A stretch of DNA of 64,000 bases. It comes from Macrotis lagotis. Taxonomy: Eukaryota; Chordata; Mammalia; Peramelemorphia; Peramelidae. The notes under the pieces are model-generated. The model saw nothing but the letters and a program-made list of their open reading frames with translations. It did no database searches and was not told where the DNA came from. Numbering within the stretch: the stretch's first letter is position 1; each line of letters opens with the position of its first letter. Position numbers and translations under genes: made by a program. Below are positions 22,385 through 34,447 of the stretch, piece after piece. The DNA is taken from NCBI RefSeq assembly GCF_037893015.1, contig NC_133658.1, positions 281,319,221 to 281,383,220 on the forward strand. The letters are read 5' to 3'.

Positions 22385-23205
22385 GTCCAGTTAATGCACT
22401 ATTGGTGGATTTGTGAATTGATCCAGCCATTCTAGAGAGTTATCTGGAACTAAAACTGTTTATAATCTGACAGATATGTCTCCTTCAACAATACTAGGTC
22501 TATATCTCAAAGAAATCATAAAAATGGGATGTATCTCATGTTTAAAAATATTTATAGCAGGTCTTTTTGTAGTGGCAAAGAAGAGGAAACTGAAGAGATG
22601 TCCATCAATTGGGAAATGGCTGAACAAGCTATGGTATATGAATGTTATAAAGTACTATTGTTCTATAAGAAGTCATGACTAATTGGACTTAGAGAAACAC
22701 AGAAAGACACAGGGACTGATACTGAGCGAAGTGAATAGAACCAAGAGAACATTGTACATATTAATAACAACATTGTGAAATGATCAACTGCGATGGATTC
22801 AGCTTCCCTCAGAAGTTCAGAAATCAAGGACAATCTTGAGAGACTTGATATGGACAATGCATCCACATCCAGAGTTAAAAAACACAAAATCTGAATGCAG
22901 AGCAAAGCATACTATGTTCATGTTTTAAAAACTTCTTTTATGGTTTTCCTTTCTCATAAGATTTTTTTTCATTTCCCTATAGTTCTAATTCTTCTTTCAT
23001 GACATGACTAATATGTAATGTTAAATAGGAATGTACACGTATAACTTTTACCAGACTGCTTGCTACCATGGGGAGGAGGGAGGGAAGGGTAGGGGGTAGA
23101 AAAAATGTGGAACTCATAAATTTGCAAATGGATGAATATTGAAAAATTACCATTGCATGTAATTGGAAAAATAAAATAAAATTTCAATAAAAAAAAAGAA
23201 ACTCT
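22385..23205 (+). mobile_element. Older L1 3' end (ORF2 C-terminus and 3' UTR)
   Basis: Alignable by eye with the L1 copy at 16.6-17.6 kb: 'ttctagagagttatctggaa', 'actaggtctatatctcaaag', 'gcaggtctttttgtagtggc', 'gtccatcaattgggaaatgg'. The frame at 22476-22682 preserves a piece of the ORF2p C-terminus before a stop. The copy is more diverged than the 16-kb one and ends in 'aaaataaaataaaatttcaa'. Confidence 0.82.
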
Positions 23206-23465
23206 ATGTCCAGAAAGGATTAGATGTAACCACTGTCAGAACTAGCCACTATTGCTTAAGAACTGATTGCCAAAGCAGGCACTGAGTTCAGACAGCATCC
23301 CCATCATACACCTGGCCACATCCAGATAAAGAAAATAGAAATGGCATCTGAAGCTCTCCTCTTCTAGATCATTCATGAGATAGTTGTGTTTTTCTCATTC
23401 TGTCCCTGAGGCATCCCTCTATCCATCCTGTAGGCAGTTATATCACTGCCCCACCTTAGTTATGC
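23206..23465. other. Unassigned intergenic sequence
   Basis: No recognisable gene or repeat in this interval. Confidence 0.4.
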
Positions 23466-23474
23466 TAACGCTAA

Positions 23475-23523
23475 CACACACACACACACACAAATATATA
23501 TGTATACGCATACATATATATTT
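23475..23523. repeat. (CA)n and (TA)n compound microsatellite
   Basis: A CA run followed by alternating 'atatatgtatacgcatacat' text directly before a SINE. Confidence 0.9.
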
Positions 23524-23524
23524 G

Positions 23525-23671
23525 TTTTTATTTTTGCAAGGCCAATGGGGTTAATCGACTTGCTCAAGGTTTCACACAGCTAGGTAATTATTAAGTGCCT
23601 GAGGTCAAATTTGATTCAGTCCTCCTGATTCTAGGGCTGGTGTTCTAACCACTTTGCCACCTAGCTGCCCC
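23525..23671 (-). repeat. Short SINE, minus orientation (first of a pair)
   Basis: Plus strand shows 'tttttgcaaggccaatgggg', 'cacacagctaggtaattatt' and the head complement 'gccacctagctgccccctc'. More diverged than the copy that follows it. Confidence 0.85.
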
Positions 23672-23681
23672 CTCTAACATA

Positions 23682-23838
23682 ATTTTTTTAGGTTTTTTTT
23701 TTGCAAGGCAATGGGGTTAAGTGGCTTGCCCAAGGCCACACAGCTAGGCAATTATTAAGTCTGAGGCAGGATTTGAACTCAGGTACTCCTGACTCCAGGG
23801 CCAGTGCTCTATCCACTGTGCCACCTAGCTGCCCCTCT
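23682..23838 (-). repeat. Short SINE, minus orientation (second of a pair)
   Basis: Near-consensus copy ending in 'gtgccacctagctgcccctc'. Its flanks 'cctctaacata' and 'ctctctaacacc' share 'ctctaaca', so it probably inserted at the head end of the first copy and duplicated that junction. Confidence 0.88.
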
Positions 23839-23839
23839 C

Positions 23840-26480
23840 TAACACCTTTGTTAAACAAGACGGGATATGTAGGATGGAAAAGGTGTGTATGAGTTGCATG
23901 TGTGTGTATGGTAAGGCTGTTGGTTAGGAACAAAGTACCACAATGGATTAAGTGCTACAATGAATTTGATCTGACCTTTTAGAATAGATTTTGTCAGCCT
24001 AAAAAACTGAGAGGCATCACTGGATAGAAGATCCATCCTTCTGTTAAGTGACACAATCCAAATTGGAAGCCTAATGAGATAGAGCCTTTACCCAGTCATG
24101 AACTTGGCCATGAGTTCAGTCAGACTATATGCCTATTCCCAGCTACAGAATAAATTCCTATCTCCTATTCACAGACTAGGATCTAACCCTGGCAATATTG
24201 CATCCCAAATCCTAAGTACTTTCTATACTTCTAACTCAAGTCACACTCTAATTTCTGCTACTTTGTTCTCAGACTGTATAGCTAGCTTTATCACATCATC
24301 TTATAAAAGTGTGCCTTAAGTTAAGAAAACTAGGTAAGAAAACCTGGTTGGCTCAGTGCCACCCACTCTACTGTTGGAGACATGGTAAACTCTGAGGCAA
24401 CCTCATTCCCATCTCTTACAGACAACTTTGGTTCCTAGAGCTTCTTTTCTTCCCAGAGTTTTAGGATTACCCTAGAGGTGCCTCTAACACCACTGCCTTG
24501 AGATCTTTTTTGTATTCTTCCTTCCCTTCAACATAATAAGTTAAGAATCAATTTAGTCAACCAGTTTTAAGGTGCTTTTAGAGAAGGGTATTTTCTAAAC
24601 TGATACTTTATAGAGAATGTTATAAAACATTCCCCTAAAAGTCTGTGACACTCTCCCCATATATATATTTATAATCTAGGAGAAAGAAGTCTCCAACTTA
24701 AAAGTACATGTTCCAAAAGAAGTAACTCATCTCCTGGATAGGTCAAGCTGCATTTGTGAACAAAGCTGCTCATCACCTTTGCTCTATTCTCCCATTAGGA
24801 TACAAACCTATATAAACCCTTTTTGGGGGGGGGGGGAGAAAGCTTGTTCAGTATGGGATTGGCAGGATGGGAATAGGAGGAAGAACATGATGACATTTTC
24901 TTTTTCTATTAATTTCATAAGAATGTCCCACAAAAACCATCTCCCTAATTCCATCCTCCACAATCTTGCACCCTTTATCAGTTGGGGATAGTGCCAGTTA
25001 AACCTCAACTGAAAGAATGTAGCATAGGCAGTTAGTTTTAATGCTGTTTATCACATAAACCCCGCTCACTTTCAAGAACCCTGGGGAGAGCACGTTCATT
25101 TTTATTATGTTAATTCACCTTACAACGACCAGGGCAGAAATTTCCATTTATTTCAATTCCTACTAATCTGCTCCAGCATCGGTTTGTAATTGAGGTCGTA
25201 AATTTGCTCCAAAGAGTTGGAGATTTCTAAACTCCGACATGTAAAGTCACTTACTGTTTAATAGGTAAAGCATTCAGCTGTGTATGAGTCTTGTATCTTC
25301 TTACCAGTTTGAAAGCTATTCATCTTTTTTCTAAGCACTGACTTTGAGGTCAGAATATATTCCAGATTCACTCCAGACACAACTTCCCATGAAATACATG
25401 AGCTTCCAACAAGATCTTAACACAAATCATTGAATTCCTACCTCTTGGAAAACCTCCATAAGAGATTCCCTCATAACTGGTTCTAAAAGCCCCAGGAGAG
25501 ACCAGTTGGGTTGATAAACAATGTCCTCTCCAGTTGATGAACAATATTTACATGATCTGATTTCTCTACCTGTTTGCCCTTGGACAAATCTCTTAATCTT
25601 TCTGAGACTGTTGCCTTATCCATAATATGAGTGGATTGGATCCAATAATCTCTAGGTTGTCTTCCAACTTCGAATCCTGTGATTCTGTAACAACTTTGAA
25701 AAATGAAAACTTAAAGGTCTGCATTTCCTTTCTCTTCATCTCTAATGGAAGGTGGTAAGAAAATGTTTCCATCCAAGACCTCTTTGCATTAGAGGCATGC
25801 CATATATCAGAATCCCTTACTTCCTGTCCAAGATAAGAGCTGAATTCAATAGCTCAGTGAATAAGACTTGAAAAGGGGAAGAGAGGTGGGGTTAGAAAAG
25901 ATCATTATTAAAGTTAATAAAGCAGTTAAAGGACTAAAAACACTTATGACTTGAATAGAATGTGAAACCTATCTCATAAATAGGTTAGGTATAAGAGGGT
26001 GGAACAGAGAAAGTAGATGGTTGAGAATTGCCTATGTGCACCTACAAAAAGGAGATGCAGATATTAAGTACAGGTCCTCCTGAAAATGGTATCAATGGCA
26101 TTATCTTCTTATATGATGGATTGGTGCTGCCTACTTGGGGTGTGGCAGAACTGCCCTCCTCAAAGCTATGCACCTAGACCTAAGCTCCAACAGGTCTCAG
26201 CAAGCTGAGACTTTAACTTTAAACCTAATAATGTTCTTGAGGTCTGCTCTTTGAGAACCAACTCTAGATGATTGTTTTGGGGTTCTTCAAAGACTGGCTA
26301 CTAGGAAAGAAAATTTTTGGTTCTGGCAACTGTGTGCCAATGGAAGGAAGGACATATGCTGATGAAATTGATGCTCTTTCAAAGTTTAATGGGCAGTATA
26401 AATATAACGAGAGAGGAATAGAATTAACTGCGGGCACTGAATATTATAGATAATAATGATAGTTCTCACATACAGAAAAC
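23840..26480. other. Intergenic sequence; MIR and a candidate conserved block
   Basis: A MIR in plus orientation lies at about 25555-25690 ('gcccttggacaaatctctta', 'ttgtcttccaacttcgaatc'). A G10 run sits near 24824-24836. The block 25040-25325 fits no repeat and holds several CpGs in an otherwise CpG-poor arm, so it is a candidate conserved non-coding element. No coding exon is supported. Confidence 0.45.
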
Positions 26481-26486
26481 ATTATT

Positions 26487-26489
26487 ATC

Positions 26490-26562
<73 letters not shown>
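26487..26562. repeat. (TA)n microsatellite
   Basis: About 35 TA units bounded by 'ctatatgtat' and 'atatgtatatat'. Open frames across it, seen as Ile-Tyr repeats on both strands, are artefacts of the repeat. Confidence 0.97.
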
Positions 26563-26873
26563 CTGTGGGAAGAAGATTATTTGTGGAGAACTGCAAGGAT
26601 GTTTTGTGATTTTTGTGGAGCTTCTTATTCAGACCAATGGTGATTTGTGTTGTTCTTTCACAGAAGGAAACTGGGTGAGTATTTTGGTTTCTCTTCAGCC
26701 ACTGCAAAACTCGTGGTTCTCTCTGCTAGTAAATTAGGGCAATACCGTTTCAGTTTCTGTATTCCTCCCCTTGGTTTAAATTGGATGTGCTAATCTTCCT
26801 TTTTTGTCCTAAATTTTCCTATAACATTGCTGTGCAGCTGTTTAGCAGCTGCTGCCTTCTGCTCTTGAGAAGG

Positions 26874-26875
<2 letters not shown>

Positions 26876-26924
<49 letters not shown>

Positions 26925-26953
26925 TGTGTGTCTGTGTGTTCGCGCGCGTGTGC
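26876..26953. repeat. (TG)n tract ending in CGCGCGCG
   Basis: A long TG run with two 'tc' interruptions passes into 'cgcgcgcgtgtg'. Alternating purine-pyrimidine sequence of this kind is a classic Z-DNA-prone tract. The CG portion is unusual in this CpG-poor setting. Confidence 0.95.
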
Positions 26954-26954
26954 C

Positions 26955-28880
26955 TGTTAGGGTTATTGAAGTTCCTCCCTTGGATTTGGTGAGACCTCAG
27001 AGAGACAATCTCATTGGAACTCGGAACAAAAAGGCTTAGGTTGCAGCAAGGGAAACTAAGAGGAAAATAAGAACTTGTAGATGATTACTTCCTGAATTAT
27101 GTAAAGCAGAGGGCTGTTCTGCTCTGACATGATTTTACTACCTGACCCTGGGCTTAGAAAAACTGAGGGATATGTCTGAAGAGATATTCTGTTCTTCATG
27201 CTTACTTGGAGGCTGAATGCACCTGATATTTCACAGAAAAGTTTTTGGGTTTTTTTTTTTTAAAGAAGCCCAGTATAGCCTTTTCTAATGTCCCAGGGCC
27301 CAGGATCCCACCTAATGGGGATGGGGTCAGGATGATGGAGAGCACTAAAGGCTACTTTGGAAGAGACTATAGTTAATTACCTCCTTGATGCCATTTCATG
27401 AGATTAGGGTCAGCTTCAATTCCACCCACATCCCATTAATTTTAATGATCTCCTATGTATTGATAACACAAAAACTTACCTAAACTCTCCTAGAACATGC
27501 TTCCAGACTGTACCACTTCTTACAGGAGTGATTTTCATTTAAAGTATCATCCACTGTGTCAAGTCCAGCTTCATGGGACTATCAGAAGCCTTGACAATGA
27601 AGATAAAGAAAGGAGGGAGTCTGGTCCCATATCCATTCTGGAACATCTGCTTCCTCTTTTTAGGTCAAGCCAAAAGACTGAATGACTGAAACAAATGTTG
27701 AACTGACCTAGGTTATGAAGTTATATCAGTCTCTGCTATATTCTCCTGTCCATTCCAAAGGAAATGGAGAGAGAACCTAGCTAGAGACAAGTTGGGGGCA
27801 GGGTATTTATTCTGCCTGGCTTAGGTCCCTTTTTAAGAAAAGCAATCATCCTCACTCCTGTCACCCATTTCTCATAACTCCTTGTTTAATCCTTTCACTT
27901 ACCCTATCTTTCCTTTATTTCCTTTCCCTTATCTCACAGGAAGCTTCTCTTGGAGCAACATAAACAACGGTAATGCAACACAATGGAGACATTCAAAAGA
28001 CAACACATTTCTTTCCGGTTAATCAGCTCAGACAGTGACTATCTGACCCAAATCATCTACAAATGGAAATGGAGCAAATGCTAGTTTCTTTCTCCTTTTT
28101 ATTTTATTTTATTTTTTTCAAAAAATAGATTCTACCTCCATGACTCTTAGAGTTGTTTTTTTTGAGAGGAATAAGAAGAATAATGCTATTCATTTGTTAT
28201 CAACATTCTCAACTTTAACTATATCCACTGTCCTTTTCTACGGACTCTCTACTCTCTTAGGAGACACATGAGAAACAAGAGGATAAATGAGTGATTCTGT
28301 ATAATTAGGGAAGTAACATCTCATGCTCTCAATCTGGTGTGCTCTTAATCACTCTGTTAAGATGGGCATTTCTGGGTGAAGAAAAACTAGAGAGAGAGAA
28401 TATACACACAAATCCATGACATGCTAACATGCTGAAGGGAAAGAATCAGTTAAGAATGAATTTAAATTGTGAAGTGTGTTTCTATAATGTATTTGCATAA
28501 TGACATCTACCTAGATGCTGGCTTTTCAGGGGCTGATTCAGCCCTATGGTTGTAGCATTAGAGAAGATAATAGTATTCATTAAGGAAGCTTTTATGCATT
28601 ATGATAGCTGAGGAAACTGACAGGGTTACAGGGTACATTTTGGAAAACATACAAATAATTCATGTTACCATTATGTCACTGTTATTATAAATAATGTATT
28701 CAAACTTAAAACAGGAATTTAAATAATCTTTGGGGCAGTACACTCCCCTGGAAGGGAGACAAGGCAGCTATGAGGGGCTGCTTGTATGTCAGAATTTCTA
28801 AACAAAATGCTTCTAGAAAACACATATATACACACACAGGTGTACAAACTAAGGAATCAGTCTGAAACTGAATGAGAACT
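26955..28880. other. Unassigned intergenic sequence
   Basis: No recognised exon. A few AT-rich motifs such as 'gtatttgcataatgac' near 28490 look like octamer-type sites but mean little alone. No confident interspersed repeat. Confidence 0.4.
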
Positions 28881-28881
28881 C

Positions 28882-29410
28882 TATTTTTTTTGAAATTTTA
28901 TTTAATTTTCCAAATACATGCAATGGTAGTTTTTTCAACATTTATCTATTTGCAAATTTATTAGTTCCACATTTTTCTATCACCCTCCCTTCTCTCCCCC
29001 ATCCCCATGGCAGCAAGCAATCTGGTAAAAGTTGTATATGTATATTTGTATCTAACATATTTACATATTAGTCATTTTATGAAAGAGGAATTAGAACTAA
29101 GGGAAAGGAAAAAACTATGAGAAAAGAAGGAAAAAACATAAGAGTTTTTAAAAAATGGACAGAATATACATTTATATTCTGTGGTATTTTCCTCTGGAAT
29201 TGCATGACATTGTCCATAATTGGTCTTTCAGGGTTGTCCTTGATCTCTGAACTGCTGAGAGGAATTGCATCCATAATTGATCACCTTAGTTTTGTTAATC
29301 TGTACAATGTGTTCTCTTGCTTCTGTTCCCTTCACTCAGCATCAGTTCATGTAATTCTTTCCATGCTTCAAGTGAGAATTCTAAACTGGACATTTCTCTG
29401 GGGCTTTGTT
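28882..29410 (-). mobile_element. L1 3' end fragment
   Basis: The plus strand reads as the reverse complement of the 22.7-23.2 kb L1: 'ttttatttaattttccaaat', 'cccatggcagcaagcaatct', 'cttgatctctgaactgctga' and 'gttcccttcactcagcatca'. It spans the 3' UTR and the last part of ORF2. Non-coding remnant. Confidence 0.8.
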
Positions 29411-29449
29411 TCTTTTGTTATAATACAAACTTGTCAAAAAGTCTATAAG

Positions 29450-29610
29450 TAGCATTGGCCTAAAACTCAAGACAAGAATTCTAATTCCAGCTTTGCTATT
29501 ATTGATCCTGGTTGTATGATAACCAAGTAAAGTCTCTTCTATGGGAATAAAAACATCTATGTCCCTTCAGCCTCAATCCTACTACCTCACAAGATTGGGA
29601 GGCTGAAATG
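29450..29610 (+). repeat. MIR-like remnant
   Basis: 'agcattggcctaaaactcaa', 'gacaagaattctaattccag' and later 'cctcacaagattgggaggct' follow the MIR layout in diverged form. Confidence 0.45.
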
Positions 29611-30095
29611 GAAAAATGAATAGGAAAGCATTTTTCCAGAATAAATGCAATATAACAATAAGGTATAAATATTTAGAATTCTGATTCTTGTGGAGACAAG
29701 GAGAGTGTGCAAGAAAAATGTACTCTCTGTCAGTAATAAAAGGGGAAAATTATTATGTTTTTTTCATTGGCAAACTCCTAATGATGACGATTAGGAACAT
29801 GATGATTATTTGGTCTAGATGTATGATTTCAGTAGTACAGTCAACATCAGGTACAAAAAAATTTCTTCTGATATAGATGAGTAAGTCCTTGGCAATTTAT
29901 ATTTAAGAGACAGTTGCCTACTCTGAGAGTTTAATTAAAACCAATTCAATTCTAAGGCAAAGCAAGAACCTACTATAAGCAAGGCTTTGTGCTATGTATT
30001 TGGTGGGATGAAGATAAAGAGTGAAAACATTCCATGGCCTCAATGAGGTTACATGGTACTTAAGGGTATGAAATATGGACATGTGTAAAGTGTGG

Positions 30096-30217
30096 GAGAG
30101 AGGATAATCTTTTTTTAAATTTTTTTTTATTTTTAGATTTTTTCAAGGCAATGGGGTTAAGTGGCTTGCCCAAGGCCACACAGCTAGGTAATTATTAAGT
30201 GTGAGAGAGGATAATCT
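30096..30217 (-). repeat. 5'-truncated short SINE with target duplication
   Basis: Only the tail-proximal part of the SINE is present (30111-30202): poly(T), 'caaggcaatggggttaagtg', 'cacacagctaggtaattatt'. The direct repeat 'gagagaggataatct' flanks it exactly at 30096-30110 and 30203-30217. Truncation plus an intact duplication is the signature of incomplete reverse transcription. Confidence 0.92.
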
Positions 30218-30615
30218 TGTGGAAGAGGTCAGCCTGCTTCTGGAAAGGCATAGCAAATAATGGAAATGTTTTGTTCCCTGATTTGGAGCATGTCCAGACA
30301 TCTTATAACTGGTTCTGGTATTTTAACCTTATGATGAAGAGACCAACCATTGAGCTGAATGGCTGCATAACTAATCTGGGGTATATTCAAAAAGTGACTA
30401 GTTAGTCAAAGCTGGGAGATCCTCATTTTTGCCTGGCTGTGTTCAAGAGAAAAGGTAAGGACTTAGTTCTCAGTGGAGAGGCTTCAGGCCTTTACCTCCT
30501 TTTTGTTATGTCTATTCTTTCAACCATTTAAATGAAGAAGGTAGATATCTATGACCCTGTAGGCTTCTAAACATTAGGAGAATGAGCTACCAGAAGTCTA
30601 GGAAGTGAAGTTCAT
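30218..30615. other. Unassigned intergenic sequence
   Basis: No gene or repeat recognised in this interval. Confidence 0.4.
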
Positions 30616-30619
30616 GTCA

Positions 30620-30794
30620 AGATTTGCCAGAAGGGGCGTCTAGGTGGCATAGTGGATAAAGCACTGGCCTTGGAGTCATGAGTACCTGGGTTCAAATCTG
30701 GTCTCAGACACTTAATAATTACCTAGCTGTGTGGCCTTGGGCAAGCCATTTAACCCCGTTTGCCTTACAAAAAAAAAAAAAGATTTGCCAGAAG
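30620..30794 (+). repeat. Short SINE with perfect 14-bp target duplication
   Basis: Complete SINE with a 13-A tail. 'agatttgccagaag' is identical at 30620-30633 and 30781-30794. Near-consensus body. Confidence 0.93.
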
Positions 30795-31269
30795 CCAGAG
30801 AGTGAGGAATAAAGTTGCAAGCAACCTACTCTACCCAACCTAGTTTAGCAGTAGCAGAATCAGATTCATCATCCTATCATCCATGATGCATTTAGAAGTG
30901 AACTTGGTGGGGCTAATGCTATGTAGCTCTCTCCAGAGACCTAGTGTGGGGAAAGTGTGCTCTCAGGGGTTGGGGGGAAATGTATGGACTTCTGATCTTG
31001 CTATATATCTTCACAGCAAATATCTTTTTGTAAAAGCTAATTGATATTAATTGGTTAAATGGAGTTGAGGCACTATTCACTGGCAGGTAACAGTGGGAAG
31101 GACTCACTGGAATGGAAGTATAATATGATAGCATCAGAGAAAAATCATTCCAACCCATTAGGGATACCCTTAAAACACTGAAGGGGAAGACCTCACTCTG
31201 GGAGTGAGATAAAAGTCTTGATAGATAAGTATAAAGTATATATAATGAAAGATAAAGTAACCTCAAGAA

Positions 31270-31575
31270 TTCTAATGACTATGGGCATCAGGAAAGGACT
31301 CTTGTGGGAGGTGGTCCTGACCTGTATCTGGAAATTAACTGGGCATTCAATAAGACAGAACTAAAGAGAATGTGCATTCCAGTCTCGGGGAACTACATGA
31401 ATACAGACATAGAAAAAGATGATGGTGATATATTGTATATAGGGAATAGCTAGGAGGTCAGTTTGGAATGGGGACTATTATGAAGACTGGAAAGATAAAT
31501 AGGAGCCAATCTCTGTAGTGCTTTAAATGCTAACCAAGAAGTTTACATTTTACCTGAGAGGTCAAGAAAAAAGTC
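31270..31575 (+). repeat. Unclassified old dispersed repeat
   Basis: Contains 'gaggtggtcctgacctgtat', 'gagaatgtgcattccagtct', 'gggaatagctaggaggtcag' and 'ctgtagtgctttaaatgcta', in the same order as equivalents at 5.4, 21.2 and 57.8-58.3 kb. Confidence 0.5.
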
Positions 31576-31611
31576 TTAAGTTTATTGAAATTCATTCTTA
31601 ATAGATCATGG

Positions 31612-31955
31612 ATAACCTTTTTAAAAAATATATAATTTATTTATTTTTGAATTTCACAATTTCCCTTCTAATCTCACTTCCCTCCCCCCCATAGAAGGCA
31701 GTCTGCTAGTTTTTTACATTGTTTCCATAGTATATATTGATCTAAATTGCATGTGATGAGAGAGTAATCATATCCTTAAAGCAAAAAAATAAAGTATGAG
31801 AGATAGCAAATTAAAGGTCTTTGCTCTTTGTTCAAACTCCACAATTCTTTCTCTGGATACAGATGGTATTCTCCATTGCAGATACCCCAAAATTGTGTCT
31901 GATTGTTGCACTGATGGAATGAGCAAGTCCATTAAGGTTGATCATCACCCAATCA
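31612..31955 (-). mobile_element. L1 3' end fragment
   Basis: Reverse complement of the L1 3' UTR and the end of ORF2: 'ttgaatttcacaatttccct', 'ccatagaaggcagtctgcta', 'gatacagatggtattctcca' and 'gcaagtccattaaggttgat'. It matches the fragment at 48.16 kb closely. Confidence 0.85.
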
Positions 31956-32584
31956 TGGGTAACCTTAGGGCAGTTTCTCTCAACTGGAAGGATAGGACAT
32001 TGAAGTAAGTAAAGTTAGGGAAATGGAAGCAATAAGTGAGATTCTTTATGAATTTGGAACTAAAAGAAAGAAAAGATAAACTCTGATGGTTTGGGAGAAT
32101 AGCAGGATTGAGTGTTTTTTTTTTTAATAATGATGGGAAGACTTAGGCGTATTTGTTGATGAGGAAGGAATCAGTATATGAGAGACTGAATATAAGAGAA
32201 AGAGATGATATGAGAGGGTAAGTTCCTGGAGAAGATGGACAGGTCTGGGATGGGATCAAGGACATAAGTGGAGAGGGTCAGTCTTCTTCGTTATGAAATG
32301 AATAAAAAGGATTGTCTTGCAATAGCAGAAGCCCAGGAAAGAGTTGAAAATATGAATTTGAAGTGGATGGAATCAGTACTTTTAATTAATTTTAAATTGC
32401 CCATGGTCATATGAGTATACACATATATTCTAGCCAAAGAGAGAATTTAAACCTAGATCTTCCTGATTCATAGCTGGCTCTCTATTTATTATATTACAGT
32501 GGTCCTTAGAAGAGCATTTTACTGAATATCAAATTCAGTAAAATATATTTTAGAGTAAAAGGTAAAAAATGGAGTATTTCTTTT

Positions 32585-32790
32585 TTTAAACTTTTTTTTC
32601 CAATTACAGGTACAAATTTTTTACATGCATTAAAAAAAATATTGAGTTTCAAATTCTATCTCCTTCCCTTCCCTTCCCTCCTCCTCATTGAGAAGGCAAG
32701 CAATTTGATAGGTTATATATGTGCAGTCATGTAAAACATATTTCCATATTAGTCATGTTTTGAAAGAAAATGCAGGTTTTAATCTATTTT
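32585..32790 (-). mobile_element. L1 3' UTR fragment
   Basis: Reverse complement of an L1 3' tail: 'ccaattacaggtacaaattt', 'gagaaggcaagcaatttgat', 'ggttatatatgtgcagtcat'. A different, older subfamily from the 31.6-kb copy. Confidence 0.7.
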
Positions 32791-32799
32791 CACAAAACT

Positions 32800-34085
32800 T
32801 ATGGTCTTAAGAATGTATCCTTAACATAGCAAACCTTATAAAATTACTCTTTAACAATAGCACCCCAGGGAAGAGAAAATTGGGGTACAGAAAGGTTATG
32901 TGATTTGCCTGGTGCTACCCAGAAAACCAATGTATGTAGCTGAAATTAGAATTCAGACACATTCATCTCTCTGTCTTGGCCTTAAGACTGTTGAATCCTG
33001 TTGCATGAGAGATTCCATTATCATAAAATTATGAACAGCTGAGTTCAGTAACAAAGTCTATCACCTATTCATTATCTGATATCTAATGGAGCAGGGTTTA
33101 CCATAAAGAAATATGGACTTAAATACTTTTTTAGGAAAAAATAAAGCTAGTTCCCTTTAACTGCTGGTGATAATCTTCAGGAGAATGCCAATTCTCCACT
33201 GTATGTTCTGCTGGTACAATCTGTGGTCTTCAGCCTCCTAGCCTCTGAGAGATGCAGAGTGGATGATTTCACATAAATTCCCTGGATAAACTCATTGTAG
33301 CCACGTGAATGTTAACACAAGCAGGCTTCATAGCAGTGCATGCTCATAATCAGGGTGGAATGTGCACACAGAAGCTGTAAATAGTTGGGAATTAGAGCAG
33401 CGTTTGCTCCTGCCCAGAGAAGCACACACAAAACCCCACTGTGATTTACCCACAGTGAGTTCAATAAACATTAGATCTGATGGCATTCATCGTTTTTTTC
33501 ACAGTGTTCTCTATTGCTGCTCTAGTTATTGCTCAAGTGACATCATCGCAGACACAGGATTTGATTGATTTTTTAATGAATATTCATATGGCATTTCAGC
33601 CAGGAGTAGTCATTAATATTCTAAGAAAGAAGAATGAAACACACATCCTAATTTAATGAATGACTGTAAATATGTAACTGACAGAGAATGTGACTGAGGA
33701 CATTTAAAAAGACATTCATATCAGCTTCTAACTCTTTTATCGTTAACACACACGAACACAAACACACAAAAGAGGCTGGGGAAAGAAATAAGGAGACAAA
33801 TATGTCCCAAATAGGGAAAAGTTGGAACAGAGAACTGCAGTGACCTGATAACTTCCTTGTACATGCTCAGATAACCATTTCTGTTTCTGCTGGCAGTTCT
33901 GATGCTCCCCATCTTTGCTTTATTAAAACCACCAGGAAAGATTAGCTATATAAAAACCAACCTGAGCTTTTCTTTCCCCTTTGTGCTATTTTGAGGCCTG
34001 GGGAAAGTGATAGATCATCTCAGAGTTAGAAATGTTCTCTATCTATAAAAGGTTATAGTAAGAGCAGAGCAATAATGTCCTACCT
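32800..34085. other. Intergenic sequence with a candidate conserved non-coding block
   Basis: A MIR-like stretch lies near 32860-33000. The block at about 33290-33700 matches no repeat I know and contains TAAT-rich and CRE-like text ('ttaatgaatattcatatggc', 'caagtgacatcatcgcagac'), so it is a candidate enhancer-type element. The frame at 33362-33568 has no recognisable protein homology. Confidence 0.4.
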
Positions 34086-34106
34086 CCACAATCCCACTCC
34101 CAAGCC

Positions 34107-34208
34107 CACATATATGTGTATGTAAATATATGTATATAGAGGTATATATATGTATATATACATCCATCCATACATACACACACACATCCATCCATACATA
34201 CATACATA
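34107..34208. repeat. Compound microsatellite (TATG, CATC, CACA, CATA)
   Basis: Successive short-unit repeats with units of 2 to 4 bases. The Tyr-Ile-His and Cys-Met-Asp-Gly frames across it are artefacts. Confidence 0.93.
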
Positions 34209-34253
34209 TTCTCTGCTGGAGACCACACTCAAAGCCAGAGAGAGAGTTTTTGA

Positions 34254-34447
34254 TTGGTTATATTTTCTTTCTTTCTTTTTTAAAGTTTTTTTACAAGGCA
34301 ATGGGGTTAAATTAAATGGCTTGCCCAAGGCCACACAGCTAGGTAATTATTAAGTGTCTGAGTCTGCATTTGAACTCAGGTCCTCCTGAGTCCAGGGCCA
34401 GTGCTCTATCCACTGCTCCACCTAGCCGCCCCTTGGTTATATTTTCT
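34254..34447 (-). repeat. Short SINE with 15-bp target duplication
   Basis: Minus-oriented SINE at 34269-34432, flanked by 'ttggttatattttct' at 34254-34268 and 34433-34447, identical on both sides. It carries a small internal duplication, 'ttaaattaaatgg', compared with the usual 'ttaagtgg'. Confidence 0.92.

Noticed and set aside
26456..26737. Ile-Tyr repeat proteins on both strands
   Set aside because: Translation of the TA microsatellite.
33362..33568. 68-codon frame in the candidate conserved block
   Set aside because: No recognisable protein features; the block is more plausible as non-coding.
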